Below, in pieces: positions 33,362-42,028 of a stretch of 64,000 bases of DNA. The position numbers and the translations under genes were made by a program. Under the pieces are notes generated by a model that was given only the letters and a program-made list of their open reading frames with translations, ran no database searches and had not been told where the DNA came from. The stretch covers positions 3,100,001-3,164,000 of the forward strand of contig NZ_CP160403.1 of NCBI RefSeq assembly GCF_040782645.1, given 5' to 3'. Position 1 is the first letter of the stretch, and every line of letters begins with the position of its first letter. Source of the DNA: Streptomyces sp. HUAS ZL42. Its GTDB lineage: Bacteria > Actinomycetota > Actinomycetes > Streptomycetales > Streptomycetaceae.

Positions 33362-33634
33362 GGCCGTTCTCCTTGAGTTTTCTCGGTTGTGCCGCGGGGG
33401 CCGGACGGCTCCCGCGCCTGACGCCCGCGGTGCGCCGAGCCACGAAGGACCGAGAGGCGCTGACAGGGGCCGTTACTGGCCGCCGTATCGGGGCGTGCGA
33501 AGTCGACCCGGTGACCCGGATCGCCAGAAGAAGTGTACGGGACCGGCGGGGCACCGGGTGACGCCGCTGTCCACAACCGGGGAGTAGTCCACAGATCCCG
33601 GCCATGATCGACCTGGGTGCGGGACGGTTCTCGC

Positions 33635-34207
33635 ATGCGAGAACGATGTGTGCGTACGACGCTGCTGCTGATGCTGCTGGTCACCGCGCTGCCGGCGGCC
33701 GGGGCCCGAGCGGGCGCCCCCGGACGGGAGGGGACGGAGGTTCCGGTGCCGGCCGTGGGCCGCCATTGGCCCGTGGGGACGAGTCCACCGGTCCTAAGGG
33801 GCTGGGAGCCCCCGGCGACGGTGTACGGCCGCGGCCACCGGGGCGTCGACCTGGCGGCACCGCCCGGAACACCGGTGCGCGCGGTGGCGGCGGGCCGGGT
33901 CTCGTTCGCGGGCCGGGTGGCGGGAAAGGGCGTCGTCTCCGTGGAACTGACGGGCACGGGCGAACCACCACTGCGAACGACGTACGAGCCGCTGCGGGCG
34001 TCGGTGGAGAAGGGTCAGGAGGTGGCGGCGGGCGAGGTGGTGGGAACGGTGGAACCGGCAGGCTCACACTGCACGGTCACATGCGTGCACTGGGGCCTGC
34101 GGAGGGGAGACGTCTACCTGGACCCGCTGTCGCTGCTGCCGCCATGGTTGCTGCACAGGGGCCCGTCGAGGCTGCTACCGGTACTGGGGGTGCCGCTGCC
34201 GTCGTAG
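33635..34207 (+). CDS. Secreted M23-family (LytM-like) peptidase homologue, degenerate HxH
   Basis: A 190-residue protein with a signal peptide (CVRTTLLLMLLVTALPAAGA) and a LytM domain: GRGHRGVDLAAPPGTPV (H68 and D72 zinc ligands), VRAVAAGRVSFAGRV and QEVAAGEVVGTVE. The closing HxH motif reads C150-V-H152 (TCVHWGL), so the first catalytic His is replaced by Cys. Cell-wall binding without cleavage, or cleavage through an altered site, are both possible. ATG 33635 follows GGGACGG. It is divergent from rpsB. Confidence 0.85.
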   Translation: MRERCVRTTLLLMLLVTALPAAGARAGAPGREGTEVPVPAVGRHWPVGTSPPVLRGWEPPATVYGRGHRGVDLAAPPGTPVRAVAAGRVSFAGRVAGKGVVSVELTGTGEPPLRTTYEPLRASVEKGQEVAAGEVVGTVEPAGSHCTVTCVHWGLRRGDVYLDPLSLLPPWLLHRGPSRLLPVLGVPLPS

Positions 34208-34284
34208 CCGCCGGCAAGCTGCGGGCATGCGTGCCGCCCGGCACCGGCAAGCGCAAGCCGACCTCAGCAGCAGCACAGCCGACG

Positions 34285-34866
34285 TCAGCCCCGAACCCCC
34301 CGCAGCACCATCCCCACCGCCGCTTCAGTGATCGCCGCAGGATCCTCCGCCGCCCCCAGCTCGATCCTCCGCACGGCCGCGTCCACAACCCCCTGCAAGA
34401 GCATCGCCGCGAGCCGGGGCTCCCCGTGCCCCATCTCCCCCAGCGCCTCCACGATCATCGCCACGAGCCCCCCGTGCGCGGCCCGGATCTTCTCCCGGGC
34501 GCCCGCATCGAGCTCACTCGCCGAGATCGCCACGACGGCCCGGTGCCGCCGGTCCCCGACGAGGGCCAGCTGCTGCCGCACATATGCCTCGATCTTGCCC
34601 TCGGCCGTCTCCGCCCGCTCCATCGCCGCCGAGACCTCCGCCGCCCAGACCGGGAAGTCGACCTCGCACAGCTCCTCGACGACGGCCGCCCGCGACCGGA
34701 AGTACTCGTACACGGACGACCGCGCAAGCCCCGTCCGCTCGGCGAGGGCCGGAAACGTCAGCGCCTCCGTCCCACCCTCGGACAGCAAAGACCGAGCCGC
34801 ATCCAGCAGGGCGGCTCGCTGCATCGACCGGTGCTCGGCCACGGAGGCCGCTCGAATCCTTGGCAC
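34285..34866 (-). CDS. TetR family transcriptional regulator
   Basis: A 193-residue regulator with an N-terminal TetR helix-turn-helix (ALLDAARSLLSEGGTEALTF then PALAERTGLARSSVYEYFRS) and an all-helical ligand/dimer domain with no recognisable ligand class. It lies between whiG and the convergent M23 gene. GTG 34866 was chosen; an upstream start at 34911 adds Arg-rich sequence. Target genes unknown. Confidence 0.88.
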   Translation of the reverse strand: MPRIRAASVAEHRSMQRAALLDAARSLLSEGGTEALTFPALAERTGLARSSVYEYFRSRAAVVEELCEVDFPVWAAEVSAAMERAETAEGKIEAYVRQQLALVGDRRHRAVVAISASELDAGAREKIRAAHGGLVAMIVEALGEMGHGEPRLAAMLLQGVVDAAVRRIELGAAEDPAAITEAAVGMVLRGVRG

Positions 34867-34937
34867 GCAAACCACTTTACGGACGCGCCACCCCCGACGG
34901 GAGCGACTCACCCCGACGCGCCCCCGAGCCGGGCGGG

Positions 34938-35780
34938 TCAGCGCGCGAAGCTCGCCAGCTTCGCACGCAGCTGAAGCACGGACTTGGTGTGGATCTGACT
35001 GACCCGGCTCTCGGTCACGCCCAGCACGTTCCCGATCTCCGCCAGCGTCAGCCCCTCGTAGTAGTAGAGCGTGACAACGGTCTTCTCCCGCTCGGGCAGC
35101 GTGTTGATCGCCCGCGCCAGGAACCGCCGCAGCTCCCGGTCCTCGGCCACTTCCACCGGATTGTCGGCGGCGGTGTCCTCCAGGGTGTCCATGAGACTGA
35201 GCCGGTCGCCGCCCTCACCGCCGACGTGCAGCAGTTCCTCGAGGGCGACGACGTTCGCCAGCGACAGCTGGCTGAACACCGCATGCAGTTCGTCCACCTG
35301 GATGCCCAGCTCGGCGGCCACCTCCCCTTCCGACGGCGTCCGCCTGAGCCGTGCCTCCAGGGTCGCGTAAGCCCGCTCCACGTTCCGCGCCTTCTGCCGC
35401 ACGGACCGCGGGATCCAGTCCAGCGCCCGCAGCTCGTCGATCATCGCGCCCCGGATCCGCGTGATCGCGTACGTCTCGAACTTGATCTCCCGGTCGATGT
35501 CGAACTTCTCGATCGCGTCGATGAGCCCGAAGACCCCGGAGGAGACGAAGTCGGCCTGCTCGACGTTGGGCGGCAGGCCGACGCTCACCCGCCCCGCCAC
35601 GTACTTCACCAGCGGTGAGTAGTGCAGGATCAGCTGCTCCCGCAGCCGCTCGTCTCCCGTCGCCTTGTACGACCGCCACAGCTCCTCGAGCGTCGAAGGA
35701 GCGGGCGGCCGCATGCTGCCACCGTCGCGGGCGGCTGGGGGGATCGCCGCCCGGTCGGACCCGGAGGTGTGCTGGGGCAT
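34938..35780 (-). CDS. whiG: RNA polymerase sigma factor WhiG (FliA family)
   Basis: A 280-residue sigma factor that commits aerial hyphae to sporulation. Region 2 contains [20 protein letters not shown] and [20 protein letters not shown] then [20 protein letters not shown]. Region 3 is [20 protein letters not shown]. Region 4 is [20 protein letters not shown] then [20 protein letters not shown]. The 280-residue length matches the S. coelicolor protein when ATG 35780 (behind AAGGCGAC) is used; a longer frame from 36038 is not supported. WhiG activates whiH and whiI and is antagonised by RsiG with c-di-GMP; none of these genes is in the window. Confidence 0.97.
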   Translation of the reverse strand: MPQHTSGSDRAAIPPAARDGGSMRPPAPSTLEELWRSYKATGDERLREQLILHYSPLVKYVAGRVSVGLPPNVEQADFVSSGVFGLIDAIEKFDIDREIKFETYAITRIRGAMIDELRALDWIPRSVRQKARNVERAYATLEARLRRTPSEGEVAAELGIQVDELHAVFSQLSLANVVALEELLHVGGEGGDRLSLMDTLEDTAADNPVEVAEDRELRRFLARAINTLPEREKTVVTLYYYEGLTLAEIGNVLGVTESRVSQIHTKSVLQLRAKLASFAR

Positions 35781-36044
35781 TCGTCGCCTTGTGCCGTTCT
35801 GCAGTGGACTACGTGGTGAGCTGTCGGTCTGGTGTCGAGTTGCCGGCCTGTGTCGGGATCCACGTGAGCGTAGCGTGACTACGGCGTCGCGGTGTGCGAA
35901 CGGCGGGGCTCGACCCATGTGCAGATACGTTCCGATGTGCGACCCGACGCGGCCCTGCGGTCGCCCTGTGTGACCACCGCACCATCCCAACTGCGGGAAA
36001 CCACAAGGGGTTCCGGGTTCCCCCGGACGGCCGAACACGCTCGG

Positions 36045-37205
36045 TCAGCACCCCCTGCCGGTCCCGCGCGAGGAGATCATCGCCTGGCGTGTCAACTTCC
36101 AGCTGTCGCCGTGTCGTTCGACGTAACCAAGTGCTCTGAGTTCGTACAACCTCGCGATCGCGTCGTCCTCCGTCGTCTGCGCACCCCGTGCGACCTCGTG
36201 CGCCGGCGCCGCCGTATGCGCCGGCAGCGCGGCCAGGACACGCCGGGCACCCGGTTCGAGCAGGTCGCGCGGCAGCACCGGGCCGCGCCGGTCCGGGGCC
36301 AGCTCCCCCATGTCGCCGACGAGCTCGACGACCTCCGCGGCATCGGTGACCAGCGCCGCGTCCCCGCGCAGCAGTTCGTGCACGCCGGCGGAGAGAGGGC
36401 TGGTGGCCGGCCCCGGCACGCCCATGGTGTGGCGGCCGAGCCGCTGCGCCGCCCGCGCCGTCACCAGCGAGCCGCTCCGGTGGGCCGCCTCCACGACCAC
36501 GGTGCCCCGGGTGAGCGCGGCGATCACCCGGTTACGGAGGATGAACCTGCTCGGAGTCGGATGATCGCCGGGCGGCAACTCGCCGACCACCAGGCCCTGT
36601 TCCGCGATCCTGGTGATCAGCTCGGTGTGTCCCCGCGGATAGGGCCGGTCGACGCCGCAGGCGAGGACGGCGACGGTGGCACCGCCCGCGCCCAGGGCGC
36701 CCCTGTGGGCGGCGCCGTCGACACCGTAGGCACCGCCGGACACCACGACCCACCCTCGCTCGGCGAGGCCGGCGGCGAGGGTCGCCGCCATGTGCGCGCC
36801 GTACTCGGTGCAGGCCCGCGCCCCCACGACGGCGACGGATCTGAGCGCCCACATCCGCAGGCTGGGCCGCCCGCGCACCCACAGTCCGAGAGGCCGGGCG
36901 TCCCCCAGCTCGTCGAGCCCGCCCGGCCACTCGATGCCGCCGGGCCGGACGAACCGCACGCCGGCGTCCCGCGCGACGGCGAGATCCCGCCGGGGCTCGG
37001 CCCGCCCGGCGCGAGCCCTGAGTCCTGTCCACCGCTGCCCGCTCACCCCCGGTAGCGCCGGACCGCCCTCCCGCAACCTCCGTGCCACCCGCACGGCCCC
37101 CGACTCCCGTACCCATCGCCCGGCGACCTCGTCACCGGGTTCGACGACACGGGTGAGGAAGACACGGGCGAGCAGTTCGTCGTCCGGGTCGTCGTCGCCG
37201 GTCAC
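36045..37205 (-). CDS. dprA: DNA-processing protein A
   Basis: A 386-residue DprA. The Rossmann-like core has VAVVGARACTEYGAHMA, VVSGGAYGVDGAAHRGAL and TVAVLACGVDRPYPRGHTEL, plus SRFILRNRVIAALTRGTVVV and EAAHRSGSLVTARAAQRLGR. A C-terminal winged-helix follows (PAHEVARGAQTTEDDAIARL…). It loads RecA on incoming single-stranded DNA in competent bacteria; in Streptomyces its role is unclear. The start GTG 37205 overlaps the yifB stop. Intact by length. Confidence 0.94.
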   Translation of the reverse strand: MTGDDDPDDELLARVFLTRVVEPGDEVAGRWVRESGAVRVARRLREGGPALPGVSGQRWTGLRARAGRAEPRRDLAVARDAGVRFVRPGGIEWPGGLDELGDARPLGLWVRGRPSLRMWALRSVAVVGARACTEYGAHMAATLAAGLAERGWVVVSGGAYGVDGAAHRGALGAGGATVAVLACGVDRPYPRGHTELITRIAEQGLVVGELPPGDHPTPSRFILRNRVIAALTRGTVVVEAAHRSGSLVTARAAQRLGRHTMGVPGPATSPLSAGVHELLRGDAALVTDAAEVVELVGDMGELAPDRRGPVLPRDLLEPGARRVLAALPAHTAAPAHEVARGAQTTEDDAIARLYELRALGYVERHGDSWKLTRQAMISSRGTGRGC

Positions 37206-38827
37206 GTCAGGGCCCCGATGGCCATCGGCACGCCGCGCGGAACCCCCGTGCGCAGCTGCAGTGCGAGGGCGACGTCCGTCGCGTCGGGCCGGTCATGGCC
37301 GACCAGGTCGGCGACGGTCCACGCCACGCGCAGGACGCGATCGAGACCGCGGGCCGTCAGCACGCCCCGCTCCAGGTTCCGCTCGGCCTCGTCCATCGCA
37401 CCGCTCGCGGCGTGCCAGCGGCTGCGCAGCTCCCGCCCGGGCACCTCGCTGTTGGTGCGCCACGGCGTTCCCGCCAGCCGGGCCGCGGCCCGCTCACGGG
37501 CGGCCAGGACACGGCCGGCGACCGTCGTCGTGGACTCGCCGGCGGCACCGCGCCGGGCGAGCTCGGCCCGGCTGACCGGATCCACCTCGACCCGCAGATC
37601 GACCCGGTCCAGGAGCGGACCCGAGAGCCGGGCCTGGTACCGGCGGATCGCCGAGGGCGGGCATTCGCACAGGCTGTCCCGCTGCGAGAAGCGACCGCAC
37701 GGACACGGATTGGCCGCGAGCACCATCAGGAACCTCGCCGGAAACCGCACCACGCCCGCGCTGCGCGCGATCACCACGTGCCCCGACTCCAAAGGCTGTC
37801 GCAGGGCGTCCAGGGCCTGGCTGTTGAACTCCGGGGTCTCGTCGAGGAAGAGCACTCCCCGGTGAGCGAGGGAGACGGCTCCGGGCCGGGCGACGCCCGG
37901 GCCGCCCCCGACGAGCGCCTGCATCGTGGCCGAGTGGTGCGGGGCGCAGTACGGCGCGACGTCGATCAGCGGTTTGCCCGGTGGCAGGAGTCCGGCCACC
38001 GAGTGCACCGCCGTGACCTCCAGCGACTCCTGCCGGCCGAGTCGGGGCAGGACGGCCGGCAACCGTTCGGCCAGCATGGTCTTGCCCGCACCGGGCGGCC
38101 CTTCCAGGAACAGGTGGTGCCCGCCCGCCGCGGCCACCTCCACCGCCGTGCGCGCCGAGATCTGGCCCACGACGTCGGCGAGGTCGTGGCCCTGGTCGTG
38201 CTGCGCGGCGCCCACGCTGTGCATGCCCGTGGCCGCGCCCGTGCCGGGTACCCGCAGGCCGGCCAGGAGCGGGTCGGGCCGCCCCTGCTGGTCGGGTTCC
38301 TCCTCGGGCACGGGTTCGTCCGTCAGGACGGCGATCAGCTGCCGCAGGCTGCGGACACCAAGAACGGACACGCCCGGCACCAGCGAGGCCTCGGCGGCGG
38401 CGCACTCCGGCACGACCACCTGCTCGTACCCGGCGTCCGCCGCCGCCAGCACCGCCGGAAGGATGCCGCGTACGGGCCGCACCCGTCCGTCCAGCCCCAG
38501 CTCTCCGATCATGACGATGTCGGCGAGCACCCTCGGATCGATCCGCTCGGCGGCACCGAGCACGGCGCAGGCGACGGCGAGATCGAACCCACTGCCGGCC
38601 TTCGGCACGGACGCCGGACTGAGCCCGACCGTGAGCTTCTTCTGCGGCCACTCGGCACCCGAGTTCACCACCGCGGCCCTGACCCGGTCCCTGCTCTCGG
38701 TCAGGCTCTTGTCGGGCAGCCCCACCAGTGTGAACGCGGCGACTCCCGGTTCGAGGTCGGCCTGGACCTCGACGACCACGCCTTCCACGCCCACCAGCGC
38801 GACCGAGCACGTACGGGCGAATCCCAT
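37202..38827 (-). CDS. YifB/ComM family Mg-chelatase-like AAA+ protein
   Basis: A 541-residue AAA+ ATPase. The N-terminal Lon-like S5 domain shows VEVQADLEPGVAAFTLVGLP and VGLSPASVPKAGSGFDLAVA. The Mg-chelatase module shows Walker A EGPPGAGKTMLAERLP, GVLFLDETPEFNSQALDALR and a zinc-like CPCGRFSQRDSLCECPPS. ComM helicases of this family promote branch migration during natural transformation in other bacteria. It is coupled to dprA by GTGA overlap, and yraN ends one base upstream. Confidence 0.94.
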   Translation of the reverse strand: MGFARTCSVALVGVEGVVVEVQADLEPGVAAFTLVGLPDKSLTESRDRVRAAVVNSGAEWPQKKLTVGLSPASVPKAGSGFDLAVACAVLGAAERIDPRVLADIVMIGELGLDGRVRPVRGILPAVLAAADAGYEQVVVPECAAAEASLVPGVSVLGVRSLRQLIAVLTDEPVPEEEPDQQGRPDPLLAGLRVPGTGAATGMHSVGAAQHDQGHDLADVVGQISARTAVEVAAAGGHHLFLEGPPGAGKTMLAERLPAVLPRLGRQESLEVTAVHSVAGLLPPGKPLIDVAPYCAPHHSATMQALVGGGPGVARPGAVSLAHRGVLFLDETPEFNSQALDALRQPLESGHVVIARSAGVVRFPARFLMVLAANPCPCGRFSQRDSLCECPPSAIRRYQARLSGPLLDRVDLRVEVDPVSRAELARRGAAGESTTTVAGRVLAARERAAARLAGTPWRTNSEVPGRELRSRWHAASGAMDEAERNLERGVLTARGLDRVLRVAWTVADLVGHDRPDATDVALALQLRTGVPRGVPMAIGALT

Positions 38828-38828
38828 C

Positions 38829-39200
38829 TCAGGCCACCCCCCGTACGTGCTCGACCACGGGCGCTCCGCGGCGGGGCAGGACGACGCCGATCAGGTCGAT
38901 GCGGACTCCGCCGGGCGGTGCGCCTCCGTGCTCCTGCGTCCAGCGTTGTGCCAGGCCGCGCAGGCGGTCCGCCTTCAGTGGCGTGACCGCCGCCATGGGG
39001 TGCTGGAAGGGACCCGCCCTGCGGGTCTTCACCTCGCAGACGACCAGGACGTCGCCGTCCCGCGCCACGATGTCGATCTCTCCGGTCCTGCCACAGCGCC
39101 AGTTGCGCTCCAGGACCGTCATTCCGGCCTCGGCCAGCCGCCGCGCGGCGAGCGTCTCGCCGTACTTGCCGAGTGCACTGCGTGCCCGATGTGCGTTCAT
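38829..39200 (-). CDS. YraN (UPF0102) family endonuclease-like protein
   Basis: A 123-residue protein with the restriction-endonuclease-like core of UPF0102: [39 protein letters not shown] (E-x-D with D-x-V), [11 protein letters not shown] (E-x-K). ATG 39200 sits behind GGAGG; a GTG 30 bases upstream is the alternative. First gene of the yraN-yifB-dprA string. Holliday-junction or recombination roles have been suggested for the family, not shown here. Confidence 0.92.
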   Translation of the reverse strand: MNAHRARSALGKYGETLAARRLAEAGMTVLERNWRCGRTGEIDIVARDGDVLVVCEVKTRRAGPFQHPMAAVTPLKADRLRGLAQRWTQEHGGAPPGGVRIDLIGVVLPRRGAPVVEHVRGVA

Positions 39201-39288
39201 GTCGGCACCACCTCCGGCGCCAACGCTCACGCACTCGCCTCCACGAAGTAGATCTTCGTGGAGAACTCAGCGATTGTGGATAACTCCG

Positions 39289-39597
39289 TCACCCGCCCGG
39301 CAGCTCGAGGTCGCTCTTGTTCAGCTCCTCGATGTTCACGTCCTTGAACGTCAGGACGCGGACCTGCTTCACGAAGCGGGCCGGCCGGTACATGTCCCAG
39401 ACCCAGGCATCCGCCATGGACACCTCGAAGAACACCTCACCCTGGACCGAGTGCACCTGCATCTCGTAGTCGTTGGTCAGGTAGAAGCGCCGCTCGGTCT
39501 CGATCACGTATTTGAACAGACCGACGACATCGCGGTACTCCCGGTAGAGCTTGAGCTCCATCTCGGTCTCGTACTTCTCGAGGTCCTCGGCGCTCAT
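39289..39597 (-). CDS. DUF2469 family protein
   Basis: A 102-residue conserved actinobacterial protein (MSAEDLEKYETEMELKLYRE, YRDVVGLFKYVIETERRFYL, GEVFFEVSMADAWVWDMYRP, ARFVKQVRVLTFKDVNIEEL). It is nearly always encoded beside yraN and rnhB/lepB in actinobacteria. It is highly conserved, with no known function and no membrane or metal motif. Start ATG with AAGGGGAA nearby. Confidence 0.94.
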   Translation of the reverse strand: MSAEDLEKYETEMELKLYREYRDVVGLFKYVIETERRFYLTNDYEMQVHSVQGEVFFEVSMADAWVWDMYRPARFVKQVRVLTFKDVNIEELNKSDLELPGG

Positions 39598-39653
39598 GGC
39601 ATGTTCCCCTTCAGCCGTGCGATCCCACCATTGTGCGCCAGTCCCGTGAGCCC

Positions 39654-40187
39654 CTAGACGATTTCCGTGTCAAGGATCTCGGGCCTGGCCGGGGGACCTT
39701 CGTCGAGCAGCCTGCGCAGCAGCTCGGCGAGTCTCGTCGGATACACCGTCTCATGTGCCCGGGCCAGTTCCTGACACGTCCACCAGCGCGCTCCGGCGAC
39801 ACTGCGCCGCTCCAGCTCGGTGAGGGCCGCGGCCCGGGTCGCCGTGCGGGTCGTACGGGCCAGGTAGTACCACTCGTCCTGGTCCCAGCGGCGGCCCGCG
39901 AACGGGAAGGAGCACACCCGCTGCCACAGCACCGGCCCGAGCTCGACCTCGGTGATGCCGGTCTCCTCCGCGAGTTCCCGCAGCGCGGCCTCCTCGCGCG
40001 TCTCGTCGCCCTCGACACCGCCTCCCGGCGTGAACCACCAGGCGTCGGCCGGATCGTCCGGCTCGTGGCCGTGCAGGAGGAGGATGCGGTCCTCGGGGTC
40101 GAGCAGCACCACCCGGGCGACCTCGCGCAGTCCGCCGTCGCGGCCGTCGTACGAGACCTGGCTTGCGCCCGGCGTCTCAGCGGGCAC
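39654..40187 (-). CDS. NUDIX hydrolase
   Basis: A 177-residue NUDIX protein. The 23-residue box is complete: GGGVEGDETREEAALRELAE then ETGI. Residues before it, ARVVLLDPEDRILLLHG, form the usual first strands. It would hydrolyse a nucleoside-diphosphate-linked compound such as an oxidised nucleotide; substrate is not readable. GTG 40187 lies behind GGAG and overlaps the sipZ stop by 11 bases, so it is probably co-expressed with sipZ, as described for the mutT-like gene after sipZ in S. lividans. Confidence 0.9.
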   Translation of the reverse strand: MPAETPGASQVSYDGRDGGLREVARVVLLDPEDRILLLHGHEPDDPADAWWFTPGGGVEGDETREEAALRELAEETGITEVELGPVLWQRVCSFPFAGRRWDQDEWYYLARTTRTATRAAALTELERRSVAGARWWTCQELARAHETVYPTRLAELLRRLLDEGPPARPEILDTEIV

Positions 40188-40950
40188 CTGCGGGCTCCGT
40201 CCGGGTGCGGCCGCGGCCGCCCGTCCGCTTGGCGATGGGGCCGTACGCGCCACCGCCGAGGACGAGTACGCCTCCGGCCACGATCAGCGCGACCACCGTG
40301 CGCAGCGGGCCCGGCTGGGAGAGCGTCCCGAGCTCCTCGAAGCCGGTGGGGCGCTTCAGCATGCCGTCCATGGGCCATACGACGGCGTCGACGCGGGCGC
40401 TGACGGCGCTGCGTGCCACCGTGCCGCTGGCGGCGTCCGTGAGGTGGGCGGTGGAGTCCAGGGAGCCCTGGCGTTCGTCGCCGAGGAGGAAGAGCCGCCC
40501 CTTGGGGACCGTGACCGTCGGGAAGTTCGTGATCTCGGCCACGCTGCCCTCGGGCAGGTACGGCTCGTCGATCTGCTTGCCGTTCACGGTCAGCTTGCCC
40601 TGTGTGCAGCAGGAGACGGTGTCCCCGCCGACGGCGACCACCCGCTTGACCACGGGCGCGTTGGCCCAGGTGGCGTCCTTGAAGACCACGACGTCGCCAC
40701 GGCGGACCTCGTCGCCGTCGACGCGCTGCGCCAGCACGCGGTCGCCCGCGTCGATCGTCGGGGCCATGGAGCTGGTGGGCACGGTGTACGGCCGGTAGAT
40801 CACCGCTCCCCAGGCGAAGCCGCCCAGGAACAGCACAAGGCCCAGCGCGACGGCCAGTCCGGACAAGCGCTGTCCGGTCCGGCTGCCCACCGGGCCACTG
40901 CTGGTGCCACCGCTTTGCGGGGCCGTACGCGTCGTGCTCTCGCCACCCAT
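40177..40950 (-). CDS. sipZ: Type I signal peptidase SipZ
   Basis: A 257-residue membrane serine/lysine protease that removes signal peptides. N-terminal helix LSGLAVALGLVLFLGGFAWG, catalytic S61 (VPTSSMAPT) and K102 (VKRVVAVGGD), the GDERQGSLDS box (variant of GDNR.SxDS), and a clear C-terminal helix (VVALIVAGGVLVLGGGAYG). It is the most diverged of the four clustered peptidases. Separated from sipY by 100 bases, so it probably has its own promoter, shared with the NUDIX gene. Confidence 0.94.
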   Translation of the reverse strand: MGGESTTRTAPQSGGTSSGPVGSRTGQRLSGLAVALGLVLFLGGFAWGAVIYRPYTVPTSSMAPTIDAGDRVLAQRVDGDEVRRGDVVVFKDATWANAPVVKRVVAVGGDTVSCCTQGKLTVNGKQIDEPYLPEGSVAEITNFPTVTVPKGRLFLLGDERQGSLDSTAHLTDAASGTVARSAVSARVDAVVWPMDGMLKRPTGFEELGTLSQPGPLRTVVALIVAGGVLVLGGGAYGPIAKRTGGRGRTRTEPAGAR

Positions 40951-41050
40951 GGACCCGCACCCTACCCGGCGGTACCGAACCCGGGGAGCCCTCTTTCCGC
41001 GACCAAGGTCACAAGCTTGGGAAAGGGTTTGCCGAACGGGACCGGGAAGG

Positions 41051-42028
41051 TCAGCGGGTCTCGGCCGGCGCGATCCGGCGACGACGCCACAGGGCCACCG
41101 GAACCACACCGGCGAGGGCGAGGCCCTCCGGGGCGACCGTGAGGGCGGCGGACGCCGACGACTGGGTGTTCAGGCCGTCCTGGTCGAAGGTGTCCGGGAC
41201 CGGCAGGGTGCCCCAGCGGTTGATCGGCCAGGCCTTGACGATGGCGCGTCCGACGACCTGGTCGACGGGCACCATGCCGTGGTTCTTGTCCGACTGGTTG
41301 TAGCGGGAGTCGCGCGAGTTCTGGCGGTGGTCGCCCATCACCCAGATGTATCCCTTGGGGACGGTGACCTTGAACTGGCCGCCCTGGTCGTCGACGCTGC
41401 ACGGGGTGTTGCCCGGGTACACGTACGGCTCGTTGAGCGCCTTGCCGTTGACCTTCAGAGGGCCGGTGTTCTTGCACTCGATGGTGTCGCCGCCGACACC
41501 GATGACGCGCTTGATCAGGTCCTTCTCCTCCGCGGACGGCATGAGGCCGATCCAGCTGAGGAACGTCTGCAGGGCGTTCGGGTTCGCCGTCGGCTCGCCG
41601 GCCAGCCAGTCGGCCGGGTCGTGGAACACGACGACCTCACCGCGCTCGGGCTCGGAGCCGAACCACGGGGTCAGCTTGTCGACGAGGACCCGGTCACCCT
41701 GCTGGAGGGTGTTCTGCATCGAGTCGGAGGGGATCGAGAACGCCTGCACCAGGAACGTCTTGATGAGCAACGCGAGAACGAGGGCGATACCGATCAGGAT
41801 CGGCAGCTCCTTCCAGAAGGAGCGCGGTTTCTTCGGCTTGCGCGCCGAACCTCCGGAACCCTGGTCCCCGGCCTGGTTCTGCTCGTCCGCCGCACCGTCC
41901 TCTGCCGCTCCGGAGTCACTCCCGGAGGTCACGGCGCTGTCCGCGGCCGGGACAGCGGATTCCGCGGGGCCGCCGCGGTGCTCCTCGCCGTCGTGTCCGG
42001 ACCGTGCGCCAACCGCCACATCCCCCAC
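41051..42028 (-). CDS. sipY: Type I signal peptidase SipY
   Basis: A 325-residue signal peptidase. A roughly 70-residue acidic Gly/Ala/Glu leader is followed by the membrane helix (LPILIGIALVLALLIKTFLV). Catalytic S103 lies in SIPSDSMQNT and K173 in LIKRVIGVGGD. The GDHRQNSRDSRY box is intact. A weaker hydrophobic segment near the C-terminus (EGLALAGVVPVALW) ends with a basic RRRR cluster. GTG 42028 is placed behind AAGGAG. The gene overlaps the 3' end of sipX by 113 bases. Confidence 0.94.
   Translation of the reverse strand: MGDVAVGARSGHDGEEHRGGPAESAVPAADSAVTSGSDSGAAEDGAADEQNQAGDQGSGGSARKPKKPRSFWKELPILIGIALVLALLIKTFLVQAFSIPSDSMQNTLQQGDRVLVDKLTPWFGSEPERGEVVVFHDPADWLAGEPTANPNALQTFLSWIGLMPSAEEKDLIKRVIGVGGDTIECKNTGPLKVNGKALNEPYVYPGNTPCSVDDQGGQFKVTVPKGYIWVMGDHRQNSRDSRYNQSDKNHGMVPVDQVVGRAIVKAWPINRWGTLPVPDTFDQDGLNTQSSASAALTVAPEGLALAGVVPVALWRRRRIAPAETR

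Noticed and set aside
35781..36044. A longer WhiG starting at 36038
   Set aside because: The added residues are Arg/Gly-rich and unlike any sigma N-terminus, while ATG 35780 gives the standard 280-residue length.
37295..38986. A 563-codon plus-strand frame opposite yifB
   Set aside because: Antisense shadow; no recognisable domain and poor composition.
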